DNA of 64,000 nt from Typhlomys cinereus. Lineage: Eukaryota > Chordata > Mammalia > Rodentia > Platacanthomyidae. Of this stretch, positions 46,121-58,330 are shown in pieces. The notes below the pieces were generated by a model that did no database searches, had not been told where the DNA came from, and saw only the letters and a list, made by a program, of their open reading frames with translations. The stretch is from assembly GCA_023101885.1 (NCBI GenBank), contig JALPQD010000411.1, positions 124,001 to 188,000 of the forward strand, in the 5' to 3' direction. Position 1 is the first letter of the stretch. Every line of letters begins with the position of its first letter. A program made the position numbers and the translations under genes.

Positions 46121-46199
46121 TTATCTCCCAGAACTAATTTGATTTTTTTGGGGGGGCGAGATTTTCAAATTTTTTCTCTGTAGGGAACAGAGATACCTG

Positions 46200-47230
46200 T
46201 CTTGTCTAAGGAATGAAGTTGCGGGAGGTCCTCAATATGCAGAAACATCATGCTCTTAATTGGTATCTCAGCTATGACCTGTCCTCAATTATGAGATAAT
46301 CTACATTATTCTCTCTGCAGAGAATTACTATCTGGCTTTACAGCAAGCAAAGACAAGGGTGCTGTGCAGATGGCTTGAGGTGACTACACCTCGAACAGTG
46401 TTCATTTACACTCTGCCTTCATCGCCCTCAGAGGTCACACCTGATGCTCTGGACCTTTCAGAGCATGTGATACTTTCTGATAAGTTGTTGGTCAGAGAGG
46501 TCTCAAAGGCCCTCCAAACAATACAGATGTTTGATATTGCCCTTAGTTGTCCTCTAAAAACTGAAAGTAAGACCCTATTACTGAAAATGCAGCACATGTG
46601 GATCATAGGACATGCACAAAAATCACTAGCTGGAACTGATCTGGAAGGTCTCTCCTTGTGAGATGAACTTACACATGTGTTCACTAATAGGGTCTTACTC
46701 TCAGAAGAGCAGGTTATAAGAGATTAGCTATTAAGACACTACACCAAACTTCCTTCTAAACACCTGTTAATATAACCATAGATTGGAGAAGCATTCAGCA
46801 CTCAATCTCAAAGCCTCCACCTGAAGTAGAAGGGTTTTAATATGGAAAATCAGAGCTGGACAAATTGCAGAAAACAAGTAACTGTGGACTGCTTGGCCTT
46901 AACGAAGACATCTAAATCATGTCCACCTTAAGGCTCAGAGAACATGGAGGAAGGGGGGGAAGGGATGATAAGATTGCAAGAACTGTAAGTGGGATAATGC
47001 TGGGCCAGATACTGTCTCCTAGACATGACAGGAACTTCATGGTACCTGTCCTATCAGCATCTCACCAGGAAAATAGGAAAAATCTCAAGAAGCTCCACAC
47101 CAGCGAGAGGCTCATGAGAACTAATAGGGAAGAGAAGGAGGGTATGTTCTTCAGTGGCATACCCACTGATCAATGACACTTGCTGGAGCATGGATCATGT
47201 CACCCACGTGACATCAAAGACAAACTTAAA
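46200..47230 (+). mobile_element. Old LINE-1 (Lx-like) 3' UTR
   Basis: Blocks such as 'gatgctctggacctttcaga', 'gggatgataagattgcaaga', 'gccagatactgtctcctaga catgacagg' and 'cagtggcatacccactgatc' follow the layout of old rodent LINE-1 3' UTRs. The piece shares segments with 43930-44270 (inverted) and 21590-21735. The 100-codon plus frame at 46359-46661 lies within it and is not a gene. Confidence 0.5.
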
Positions 47231-47444
47231 CGTTTTTTAAGTTTTTTTTTTCTAGTGCCATCATAATACATGATATATGGTAAGGGATAGTTTTGTGGGG
47301 TAGCTGTTACTTTGTCTCTTCACATGCTGTTTTGAAATAAGAGAACAGGAAAATTGACTTGATGCTTGTTAGTTTTTATTTCAAACATCCTTGTTATGCT
47401 TTCAGAATACCTCCTAATTTTGTGGTTCTTTAATCTGTGTGGAT

Positions 47445-47468
47445 GTCTGTATGTGTGTGTGTGTGTGT

Positions 47469-47519
<51 letters not shown>

Positions 47520-47768
47520 CGCGCGCATGTGTGTGTGTATCAGAGGGCACTGTGTGTCCCTGTGGAGGACACATCCCTGTGTGTCCCTGTGGGGAATCAT
47601 CCTGGATTGCTTCTACCTCCTTTTTGCTCCCCTCTGGGATTTTCCAGGCTCCACCTTCCAGAAGTGGACATGCAGACCATTTCCATTTCTGCCTGACATT
47701 TTTATGTGGGGTTTAGGATCCTAACTCAGGTCCTCTGCTATCGAGGCAGAGTCATCTCATCAGCCCTA
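47445..47768 (-). mobile_element. SINE, minus strand, with TG/CG tail
   Basis: The tail is (TG)n interrupted by (GC)n at about 47511-47526. The body has 'ggggaatcatcctggattgc' and 'tccaggctccaccttccaga'. The head is at 47740-47766 ('gagtcatctcatcagccct'). A short 21-base-scale duplication, 'tgtgtgtccctgtgg', appears at about 47550-47592. Confidence 0.75.
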
Positions 47769-47769
47769 C

Positions 47770-49230
47770 TTCGTGGTTCTTAGACGTTTCTTGGAGTAAT
47801 TCCAGAAATTTCTGTAAGAGAGGAAGGGCTTAGATACAAATGTGAAAATGACCCAATTTGGGAATGGTAAGAAGTCTGAAGCAGTCAGAATTCTGAGTTT
47901 TCTCTTCATGAGTGTGAGTCAGATTGAACACCTGCTATCTCAATTCACAGTGTATTCTCAGTACCTAAAACAATAAGTAGGCCCAAACGATATTACTGAA
48001 CAATGAGTAAAAAAACTAACACTGTTAGTCATGTATAATTATTAGTGTCTAATGGCCAAGCTAATTTTCTTATGTAGTGAATCCTTAAAACAAGTTGAAA
48101 CCTAATACATCAATTGTAGTCACTGTGGACTTCTTGGGGGAAATGTGCAATATTTGCCATTTTTACATAGCTATGATGCATACCATAGGAATTACAGCTA
48201 AAGCTGAAGTAAAACTAGTGTGTCCCAGTGATTTAAGAAAATTCTATTATCTTTGAGAATGCTTGGCTTATTTTAGTAGATCTAAAGGCCTTTGACAAGA
48301 AAATGAATCAGGGGTTTTTAAGAATGTTGAGTACAATAAATATATGAGTTTGTTAGGATCGTCAGGAACCTTTCAGTAGACAGTTGAAGACAGATGTCTA
48401 GACTCTAGTTTGATTTAGAGATGTCAGAGGTGATATTGAGCTTATTACATAAAATATTATGAGCAGCTCATTTCCTTCTGACCAAATCTTCACTTTTTTG
48501 CTTATCTTGTAATAGATGAATTGTTTTCAAAAGTAAAACCTGTCCAAATGTACTCTTTACCTTTTAGAACATTTTTCAATTCTCTATGAAACCAAGAATT
48601 CTTAGACTATAAAGTGCTGCTCATTTCTTTCAGTTCTCAATTCCAAGCACTCCTTTTCACAGGTCCAGATATGGAGTCTGAAGAAGTTGCAACATGTCCT
48701 AGGTGTTATGAGCAATGAATTACACAAGTAGATGTGGACCCCAGTAGGTCCCTATTCCTGTTAAAACCTCATAGTCTGCTCATTGAGATGGGAAACTAAC
48801 AACCACTGGTTGGGTTCAACAGAGACAAGACACCTCTAAATCTCATAATCACCTGGCAGAATCAAATGTAGGAATAAAGCTTGGTTTGATTTTCTGTAGA
48901 GCATCATTTTAATGTCACATCATACTGACTTGAATTACTCAATCTTGACATAGATGTAATACAGTATTAATCTGATGCTTCTTGGAGATTTTTTATGAAA
49001 TACCTACAGTTAAATTCATTTGAAACTGTGAAATATATTTCTACCTTTATAAAGATAAGCCTGATGAACCTGTGATTTAGTTTTCTTTAGCCAAGTCCTA
49101 TGCTTTGATTTTTATTGTAATCTCAAGCACGAGTTCCCTACAAAAAAGTTCTTGACCCAAGTCATTATCAAAATTACCTATACTTAAATGAGCTTCTCTC
49201 GATTATTTCATCTTAACCTTGATTCAAAAT
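47770..49230. other. Unique AT-rich DNA
   Basis: Nothing recognised. Confidence 0.45.
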
Positions 49231-49234
49231 TATT

Positions 49235-49390
49235 GTGAAGCACTATACAAAAGTCTCAGCAAAAGTCTTTGATTGTGCATTCACAGTTATCCAGTGAGAT
49301 AAACATTATTTCTGTCTTCCAGTGAGGACTTTGAAGCTTAGTGAATTTTTCTGAATCACAGATTCAAACATGGTCTATCTATGTGCTTAT
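49235..49390 (-). mobile_element. MIR SINE fossil, minus strand
   Basis: 'ttatccagtgagataaacat tatttctgtcttccagtgag gactttgaagcttagtga' corresponds to the antisense MIR core. Confidence 0.5.
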
Positions 49391-49719
49391 GTCTGTTTGG
49401 TTGAAATTGGACATGTTCAAAATGGTGTGCCACAGACTTACATCCATTCTGATGATATACAATCATTCGAGATGGTAATTTTAAATTCTGCTGAGAATGA
49501 AGTAAACCTTTATGCCACATACTTCAGAAAGACATGGATTCATTAATCATGAACAAATATTAAGATAATGGAACAGTATAAATATATTCCACAGTTTTAA
49601 ATGCATTTGGATTTAGGTATTTCATAAAAATTCTCTAAGATGACAATCTTCCCTAATTACTAAGTACCAAAGTGAGTATGCATCACCAAATCTGTACAAA
49701 TGTTGATATCAGAGAATCA

Positions 49720-49870
49720 GGATTCAAATGTTAGCACAATTCTATTAGCTAAGTGGTCTCAGGCATATGTAATGACCTCTTTCGTTTAGTACTTGTGTCC
49801 ATAAAATTGGAATTCATCTAGTTATTGAAGAATTTTTATAAAATTCACAGTAAATAAATCCCTGACGTAA
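49720..49870 (+). mobile_element. MIR SINE fossil
   Basis: Sense MIR order: 'aggattcaaatgttagcaca', 'gctaagtggtctcaggcata', then 'tgtccataaaattggaattc atctagtt' for the 'ctgtaaaatggggataataa' region. Confidence 0.55.
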
Positions 49871-51520
49871 TGACTTTATATTCTTCCATTTTCAAGTAAT
49901 AGTCACAACTGTCAACATTCTTTCTCTCTAGCTAGATATTCTACAAGTTCTTTCAACTCATTTACCAATGAAAGCAATCATTTTCCTCTAACTTTCAGCT
50001 TTATTGTCTTTATTTCCATCTTATAGTTTGGTGACAGACAAACATGTGTCCTGTAGTATTCCAGGCTTCTTTTAAGGAAGGAAATCTAAGAAGATTAATC
50101 CAAGAAACTCCTATTGGTCAGAATTAAAGAAAACAAGGAACGATAATACAGACGTGGTTACACTAATTAGTAAAGGTTAATAATGGCCTAAATTTCATTG
50201 CTTTCTATTGATAATTAGCTAGATTAATGGGAATCAAAGTTCATACAGTGATCTTAATCTATTCTCATCTTTGAGAAAATAGGTTTAGAATTTTCCAGGG
50301 TCTGTTGATTTCTCTTCAGGGAGACAGAACACTTATTTTGGTTCAACTCTGGAATGTCCCCCACATCTCATGCAAAGTGTTACTTGGTCCCGAAATAATG
50401 GCACTATTGAAGGCAATGAAGACTTAAGAAAATAGAGCCTGAACAACATAAATAAGGGAAGTCTTGTTTCTGCCCTCAATCTGGATACTGTTATAGGTCT
50501 GTGGTCTTTCAGGACTTCACCACATTGATCGTAGAAAATTTATTAAATGCAGAGAATTTATTGAAGCTGAACAGCAACTGCACTTCAGGAACCAGGAACT
50601 GAGGTACAGCCTCAAATAAAAACAGATTGGGCTTTTATAGCCCTTAGTTGTATAGCAAGGTTGTAAAGACAAACATTGAGGGAAAAGCATGAGATGGAAT
50701 TACAGAAATGAGACTGTTGCTGGTGATTGTGGTGTCTTTTTATTGGTGGACTTTAAAATGTTTTTTGGTATCCACAGCTACAGGACCGAACATTGGGGGA
50801 ATATGAGGATTGTTTTTCAAGTCTTGGGCTTCTGGGCACTTCCCAGCACAAGTCTTTTCATCCTGCATGATTTAGCCTCTGGTGAGCCATGTTGGCTCTT
50901 AAGTTGCCCTCTTGAAATGCCTCATGATCCAACAACCAGAAACAGAACTAGTCCAGTGGTCCGAGTACTTTACTAGTTAAAAACCCTAGAGGGGTGCCGT
51001 ACTCAAGAACTCAATGCAATGATGTCTATTCAACTCCCACAATAGCTGACTCACCGACATTTTGCCATGGAGAGTGGAAGATTCTACAAGATCTGATGGT
51101 ACTTTGAGAGACTGTATGGATCTGCTGTAGTTTTCACACCCTTGAGGATGCTTGTGCACTAGCTAATGTGGACATCCTAGATGGAACCCAGTGTACATAC
51201 AACACACACGGGAGGTACGTGGGAAAGGCAGAGAAACCCGAGGGAAGAACATGTGGGGTAGGGTAGGATGGGGTTAGGTAGTCCATTGTTAATATAATTA
51301 AGATAAATAATAATTATATAAGAAACCCAAGGGAAAGAAAACCTAGATTACTTATTTAAAATTACAAAGAAAAAAGGTCGAGTTGAGCTTGAATGTGAAT
51401 CCGAGTCCATTTTTGAACCATTATGCTTAAACATATTTACAGAGTATACTGCATTGAAAACATACTTTGATGCTTATAATGTAAAGCTAATTTCTTGTAT
51501 AACAAAAAGGTCTATTGCTA
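49871..51520. other. Unique DNA, perhaps with an old LTR piece
   Basis: 50515-50980 has a composition and motifs ('gaatttattgaagctgaaca gcaact') reminiscent of an antisense LTR, but I cannot assign it. No gene. Confidence 0.35.
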
Positions 51521-51524
51521 TTTC

Positions 51525-51605
51525 ATTTTCCCAGTTCCTAGCTCAGCACATGGCATGAAGGGTATGCTCAATAAATGCTTGCTATATTGGGTTGAATTAA
51601 GATTA
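51525..51605 (+). mobile_element. MIR or LINE-2 tail remnant
   Basis: 'cctagctcagcacatggcat' and 'gctcaataaatgcttgctat' match the shared 'gcctggcacatagtaggtgctcaataaatg' ending of old mammalian SINE/LINE pairs. Confidence 0.5.
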
Positions 51606-51722
51606 AAGCTAGTTTGTGATTCCTCTACTGAAAATGTTCTTGCATGGTGGTCAGATTGCCTTGAGGTTTGTTTGTACTCTATGAGAGGAAAAAATAAGAA
51701 GATAAAATAAAATGAGATAACT

Positions 51723-51783
51723 ATTGAAGGGTATAGAAAGTTACACAATACCTATATTGAAGGGTATAGAAAGTTACACAATA
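51723..51783 (+). repeat. 33-bp tandem duplication, two units
   Basis: 28 identical bases beginning attgaagggtatagaaag start at 51723 and again at 51756, with a 5-base spacer. Confidence 0.92.
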
Positions 51784-53279
51784 ATATACAGGATTCACAC
51801 CTTTAAAATCATGTGCCTCCACTGACCATATAGAAAGTAAAGTTACACATATATCATTTTCAAAGTTATATATACAATATATGCACATCTTATGAAGACT
51901 TTGAATATTGCTAAGAAATGTTAACCTGTGTTTTTGGAAAGGGGCATGCTGCTTCCCATATAAATTCCAATAATTCAAATAACAAGAGGAAGAATAACTC
52001 AATCTTCAGAGAAAAAGAAAATACAAATCTCTTCAGAGGGAAAATATGATAAAGAGGATCAAAGAAAAAATAATAACTTAGACTTTATCATTTTGTATTA
52101 GGAATATTCTCATGGATGCTTTTGATACTAGCAAACTGTAATGTAACTACAGAATCATAAAACTGTTGTCATGGCAATTGATAACACATAGGCGTCTGCT
52201 GGAATATCTAAAAAAATCTATTGTGAAATGCATATTACACTTGAATAAATGCCAAGTGAATATAATGATGGGAGGGAAGCATCAAAAGTAATGATAGCAC
52301 TATCTGCTCCTCTATTCGAAGTAGGATTATGGTAAATACACACACCTCATCTTGCAAATGATAGTCTTCTAATTTTCCCATCAATCCTACAGATGCAATT
52401 ACATCCACCTATTAGAGCTTAATATTCAATGAAGCTATCACTGTACAATTAGAATGGTTTAGATATAGTGTTTTCAGAGTATAAGGAATTTACACATCTA
52501 TTATTCTAAATAGAGATTTCCTTTTTTTTGTCTCTGTATTTTCTTGGAAACAGTTGTTCTCATAAAGCCTATCTAAGAAAGGAAACCTAACAATTTATAC
52601 AATAGTTCTTTTCCATTTTTCCCTGAATTTATGGTTAAAATGCCCATCAACTAGAACATGGTGTTAATTGCAGCACTGCAACATTTTTTAAATTGATCAA
52701 ATAATTCAAATTCTCATATTTTTGGTCAGTGATCTTTATAATACCTCACCAGAAAGCAGTGGTTCAAATGCTTCAGAACAGTGTCTTTAATTACAATCTT
52801 TAATTCAGGTGTAGTTAATACACAATCCTTCAATTTAATTTGAAAATACTTAATTTGTTCTGCTTAAATTATTGAACTAGGAACATTCTGAGCAACCTGA
52901 CAACATGCTTGGAAACACAGTGCTCTGGCTAGTTGGCTCTTATGAATGCTTAATACAAAGCGAAAATTTCTTTTTGTTCTCGATGAGTTGGTGTCATACT
53001 GCAGACATCACTATCAGAGGTAAACCCGTCAAAACTCATTGAAGGTAGGACATTCTAAAGACCATAAAAGCAAGGAATAAAATATAACTTTCACTCTTTT
53101 ATACTGTTATTTTGCAAACTTGGCAAGCATTTGTTTGGAGTCTACTGCATGCCTGATAAGAGTTCAAATAGCTCAAAATTAAGAATATAAAGATGTTGGA
53201 AAAATTTAATTCTTTTGACAAGAACTTAAACTGTACAAAACTAGCTAATACATGCTTCATGTGAATATTCTATTACTAA
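51784..53279. other. Unique AT-rich DNA
   Basis: Nothing recognised, apart from weak MIR-like text near 53125-53165. Confidence 0.4.
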
Positions 53280-53610
53280 ATATATTCATTACTAACATTT
53301 GTGAAAATCTTATTATATGTCCAGTACTTTACAGATACTTGTTTCTTCCCAACTACCATCTTATAAAGAAAGCACTACTATTACTATTACTACTACTAAT
53401 TACTATTACTACTACTATTGTTACTATTACTATTACTACTACTACTATTACTAATTACTATTACTAATACTACTACTGTTACTATTACTACTACTATTAC
53501 TATTACTACTACTATTACTATTTCTATTGTCTGGTCCATTTTTCAGGGGAAAGAAGTAAAGCACAAGGACCCACATGCCATCTCCAAAGTCAAAATCGAT
53601 GTGGCACATG
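53280..53610 (-). mobile_element. MIR fossil hosting a trinucleotide microsatellite
   Basis: 'aacatttgtgaaaatcttat tatatgtccagtactttaca gatacttg' is the antisense MIR 3' part. After the (ACT/ATT)n array the core resumes as 'tccatttttcaggggaaaga agtaaagcac'. Confidence 0.6.
53382..53527. repeat. (ACT/ATT)n microsatellite
   Basis: About 145 bases of mixed TAC, TAT and TTA triplets. Leu/Thr/Ile-rich frames here are artefacts. Confidence 0.95.
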
Positions 53611-54184
53611 ATGCTCCATGAAGTGCTATGAACACCAGAAGTAAAAGCCAGACAATCTAAAACTAAACTTACTTATGTCTGCTGATACACATCAAAGTTT
53701 TTTGGTAAGAATCTGTGCAAAATTTACAGAAGAAAATGATATGAGCACATCTCTTTAGAAATAAATCAAAATATAAAATCTGATAATTCAGAGGAAAATA
53801 TGTAAATAATTGTGTGCACATAGAGTGGCTCAAAGTTGGAACCATGATTCAAAAAAAAAAAAGGCACCTAGAATGACCTATATGCCATTTAAGCAGTAGA
53901 ACTTCTTTTAAGTAGGTTCATTTCACACTCTGCTGCAGTTACCTTTGGCTGCTTGAGTCCTCAGAGGGTAGCATAGGCAAACAGCTCTAAAGAGAAGATG
54001 GGATCTAAATGAGGAACCTTCTCTCAAGGAAAGAGGTCAATTTGGACATGTGCTATTTGTTCGACTTTGAGACATATACTTTAAGGACATGTTGCAGCTT
54101 ATTTACAGTAAGTTTACATAATAAACTGGTTTCAGACCCAAGAAAGACTCTTGTATACTTGCTGTCATTCATATGTGCCTACAA
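53611..54184. other. Unique DNA, no gene seen
   Basis: Nothing recognised. Confidence 0.4.
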
Positions 54185-54188
54185 GATA

Positions 54189-54313
54189 TATATATATATA
54201 TATATTTAATTTATGAAATACTTCACAGATCTGCATGTCATCCTCGCACAGGGACCATGCTAATCTCTGTATTGTTCCAATTTTAGTATATGTGCTGCTG
54301 AAGCAAGCGCCAC
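54189..54313 (-). pseudogene. U6 spliceosomal RNA pseudogene
   Basis: The minus strand follows U6 snRNA almost from end to end: a 'gcgcttgcttcagcagcaca' 5' end (from 54310 down), 'tatactaaaattggaacaat', 'gattagcatggtccctgtgc', 'gaggatgaca' and 'tgtgaagtatttcataaa' at the 3' end near 54209. U6 is about 107 bases and this copy has most of it, with scattered substitutions and a 2-base loss near 54266. A (TA)n tail (54186-54206) follows the 3' end, and caagata flanks both sides (54182-54188 and 54314-54320), consistent with LINE-1-driven retroposition. No distal U6 promoter elements were seen, so it is unlikely to be expressed. Confidence 0.9.
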
Positions 54314-54409
54314 CAAGATACTTTCTATTGTTTTCTGGTATTTTCCTCACTCTAGCCCTATTAACAGTTTACCTCATTTTTAAAATATTTTATTTTACTT
54401 TATTTTATT

Positions 54410-54682
54410 TTTTACATGCATGTCTGTGTCTCTCTATGTGTTTCTCTGTGTATCAGAGGGCACGTGTGTACCTGTGGAGGCCCAAGTGTAACTTCTGCAA
54501 TCATCCTGGATTGCTCTACGTCCTCTTTGTTTTGCTCTGGAGTTTCCTAGACTCTGTCTTCTAAGTCCAGAAGCACAGGTTCAGTCCTTCTTCCTGGTGT
54601 TTTCATGCAGAATCAGGGATCCAAACTCAGGACCTTCTGCCTTCAAGACATAGGCTTTAACCTCCGAACCATCTGTAGATGC
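54410..54682 (-). mobile_element. Older SINE copy, minus strand
   Basis: Starts with a 'tgtgtgtatcagagggcacg'-type tail region, then 'caatcatcctggattgctct', and ends with the antisense head 'ccgaaccatct' near 54672. Confidence 0.75.
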
Positions 54683-54689
54683 ATACTTC

Positions 54690-57600
54690 TGAGCAATATA
54701 CAGAGTCAATGCTATACCAATCAAAATCCCCAAGCAAAATTTAAATAAATTGACCAAACAATCTCAAAATTCATATGGAGGCACAAAAGGACCAGGATAG
54801 CAAAAACAATCCTGAGAAAAAAAAACACTGCTGGAGATATCATGATACCAAACCTTAATCTATACTACAAATCCATAGAAATAAAAACAGCCTGGTACTG
54901 ACTCCAAAATAGACACACAGATCAATGGATAAGGGTTGAAGACACAGATATAAGCCCACACAATTACAGCCATTTGATCTTTGACAAAGTGGCCCAAAAA
55001 ATTCAATGGAAAAAGAACAGCATCTTCAACAAATGGTGCTGGCAAAAACTGGATGTCCACATGCAGAAGATTAAAACTGGACCTGTACTTGTATCATGCA
55101 CACAAATCAGTTCCAAATGCATCAAGGGCCTCAATATTAGGCCAGAGACTATAAAAACCCTAGGTGAAAAAGTAGGGATCTCCCTCGAGCTTATTGGACT
55201 AGGCCAACAGTTCCTAAACAGAAATCCAATAGCACAGTTGCTACAACCAACACTCACCAAATGGGATCTTAGAAGTTAAAGAGCTTCTGTTCAGATAGGA
55301 GACTGTAAACTGAGCAAAAAGGCAACCCACAGAATGGGAGAAAAATCTTCACTAACCACATATCTGATAGAGCTCTATTATCCAGAGTGCACAAAGAACT
55401 TAAAAAACTAAACATGAAGGAGATAAACGGCCCAATTAAAAAATGGGCTTTGAAACTCAAAAGAAACTTTTCCAGGGATGAAATTGAAATGTCTAACAAA
55501 TATCTTAAAAAATGTTCCATATCTGGATGAGGAAAATGTGGTACATCTATACAATGGAGTACTACTCAGCCATCAAAAATGATGAATTACTGGAATTTGC
55601 CAGGAAATGGATGTTATTAGAAACAATTATATTAAGTGAAGTATCCCAGACCCAGAAAATTAAGCGCCATATGTACTCCATAATAAGTGGCTTCTAGTAC
55701 CAAACCCACCCAGCCCACCTAGAGACACTTAAGGATAAATCTCTGTAATACCTACAGTAATTGCAAGGATTATGAACAGGAGGGATGGGGTAGGAGGGTC
55801 ACACCAGAAACAAGGAGAGGGGGGACCATGTTACAGTAGAGAAAATAGGCCTCCATCAAGGACTGCAATTAAGTAATGAGACATCTGGTTAAGTTCACAG
55901 ACTCGTTCCTGATCATTTACAATTGAGGGGGTATGACCTCACCAGAAGGGGAGGGCAAATAATCTGGCAGATAAAAAGTTACCACTTTGCAAATGGATGA
56001 TTAACCCCTCCCTCACTGTGGTTTCCTACTTTTATTACATCTACCTTTGAATATACTCTTATAACAAGACTCTAGTTTAACAGCTTTTTATCTCTGGCCA
56101 GGGGATGACATACAATACCCATCACGATGGAGTGAAGGGCATTGCAGGAGCAGCAAAACTGCAAAAGGAAATCAACAAACCATAATCCAGAACTTCAGAG
56201 ACCCTATATCAACCACCTAGAACTGGGCCAGCTTAATCTCTCCCCATCCTGAAGCTCAGGGAAATTTGCGGAAGAGGGGTGGTAAGATTGTAAGAGCACA
56301 AGGATGGGAGGAGCAATGATATGCAATATATTCCACACAAATTAGGGCCGAAGCAATCATAATTATACTTTGCATGCCCTGCGCAATGTCCAACACACTA
56401 TTGACCCCACAAAGTCTAGCATTCGCTAAAGGCACCAAAATCCTTGGAGGCAAGGAATTGACAGACACAGTAATGTTCCTATGCTTAAGGGGAACACAGG
56501 AAAGGGTAAAGGGAAATGCAACTGGGTCCTTGTAAGTCATCGGAGAGGAGGGCCCAGAGGAGAGTCTGGCATGCACATTAAAGGACTCTCTGGGGATTGG
56601 GGGAAAGGCACTAGGGGATGGGAGGAAGGGGTGAGGGGAGGGGGAGCAGAGGGGTCGGGGGAGGAGGAGGGAGGGAGGAAACAGGTGTACCTATTAAGTT
56701 TGGATATGCGTAAATAATAATAAACAAAAAAATGTTCCACATCTTTAGCCATCAGGGAAATGCAAATCAAAACTTCCCTGAGATATCATCTCTCCCCAGT
56801 CAGGATAGCAAAATCCACAATACAAACAATATCAAATGCTAGAGAGGATGTGGAGAGAAGGGAACTCTCCTACATTGTTGGTGGAAATGCAGGCTTATGT
56901 AGCCACTCTGGCAATCAGTTTGGCAATTTTTAAAATAGATAAGATTGAAATGCCATATGAGCCTTCTATTCCACTTCTGGGAATAATCCCCCATAAAGCA
57001 AAAATTCACCTCAATGACATAAGCACAACCATATTCACAGTAGCACCATTTATAGTAGCAAAGTCATGGAATCAACCCAAATGCCCAACAGTTGATGAGT
57101 GGATAAGGAAAATGTGATACATTTATACAATGGAATAGTACTCGGCCATCAAAATGATGAATTAATGAAATTTGCCAGGAAATGGATGGAATTAGAAAAC
57201 ATTACATTGAATGAAGTATTCCAGATACAGAAAATTTGACACTGTATATACCCCCTAATAGGTGGATCTGAGTACCAAACCCACTTAATGACATATTCAA
57301 AGATAAATCTCTGTAATACCTACAGGAATTGCAAAGAGTATAAACAGGAAGGAAAGGAAGGAGTGCCCCTCCCATAAATAATGAGAGAGGGGTCATGCTT
57401 CAGTAGAGAAAATAGGCCACCATCAAGTATTGCAAGTAAGTGGCAAGACATCTGGTGAAGCTCACTCTCACTTTGCTTCCTGGTCACTTGCTACTCAGGG
57501 AGTTTGATCTCACCAATCAGGGAAGGTATTGTGACTGACAGATAGATGGTAACCATCCTGCAAAGGGGAGACTGACCCCCCCATTTTGATTTCTTACTCC

Positions 57601-58330
57601 TATTCCATGTACCTTTGAATCTCCTCTTATACTAAGATTTCATTTAAACAGTCTTTATCTTTGGTTAGGAGGTGACCTCCAATACCAATCAGGATGGAGC
57701 CAAGGGTGGTACAGGAACAGCAAAACTAGAAACAATAACAAACCATAATTCAGAACACCAGAGACCCTAGATTAATCACCTGGAACTAGACCACCCAAAT
57801 CTCTCCCCATCCTAAAGCTCAGGGAAACTTGCAGAAGAACAGGCGGCAAGATTGTAAGAGCCTAAAGATGGAGAGGATCAATGATATGCAAGATACTCCA
57901 CACAAGTTTGGGCCGCAGTAGCCATAATCAGACTTTGCTTGACCTGCGAAGCGACTACATGTCAACGACCCCCCAAAGTCTAGCATGGATCACAGGCACT
58001 AGGATCCTTAAAGGCAAGGGATTAACAGTCATAAGAGTGTTCCCATACCAAAGGGGAACCCAAGAAAGGGCTCTGGGCAATGCCACTGAGTCCTTACACC
58101 TCACTAGAGTGGAGGACTCAGAGGGAAGTTTGGCATTTACACAAAAGGATGCTCCAGGGAATGGGAGGGGAAGAAGGGGGAGACACTGGGAAAAGGGGAA
58201 AGGGAGGGGTAAAAGGAAGGGGAAAAGGGGGTGAGGGCGCAAGGGGGACTGGGGAGGGGTGGAAGGAGGGAGAGGACCAGGGTACCTATTAAGCTTGTAT
58301 GATTGGGGAAAAATAAATAAATATAAAAAA
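54690..58330 (+). mobile_element. LINE-1 3' half (subfamily 2), split by a younger LINE-1
   Basis: The outer element runs 54690-55524, continues at 56727-58330 and is 5'-truncated within ORF2. The 54690-55524 part reads through the ORF2 region beyond the reverse transcriptase. After the interruption it resumes at exactly the same point ('aatgttccacatctttagcc'), passes the ORF2 stop and ends with a G-rich tract (58155-58275) and A-rich tail. Frames at 54974-55279 and 56836-57117 are ORF2 remnants with stops and shifts. Confidence 0.88.
55525..56726 (+). mobile_element. Nested LINE-1 3' end (subfamily 1)
   Basis: 5'-truncated just before the last ~50 ORF2 codons (frame 55512-55697), with a complete 3' UTR, G-rich tract (56595-56690) and aataataata tail. 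Flanked by aaaaaatgttccatatct (55507-55524) and aaaaaatgttccacatct (56727-56744), an 18-base duplication with one mismatch, which proves insertion into the older LINE-1. Confidence 0.92.

Noticed and set aside
46359..46661. 100-codon plus-strand frame
   Set aside because: It lies inside an old LINE-1-like 3' UTR with the opposite strand open too, and it has no recognisable family.
50515..50980. Possible antisense LTR and a 95-codon frame
   Set aside because: Motifs suggest an LTR but no terminal repeats, target duplication or second copy could be found in the window.
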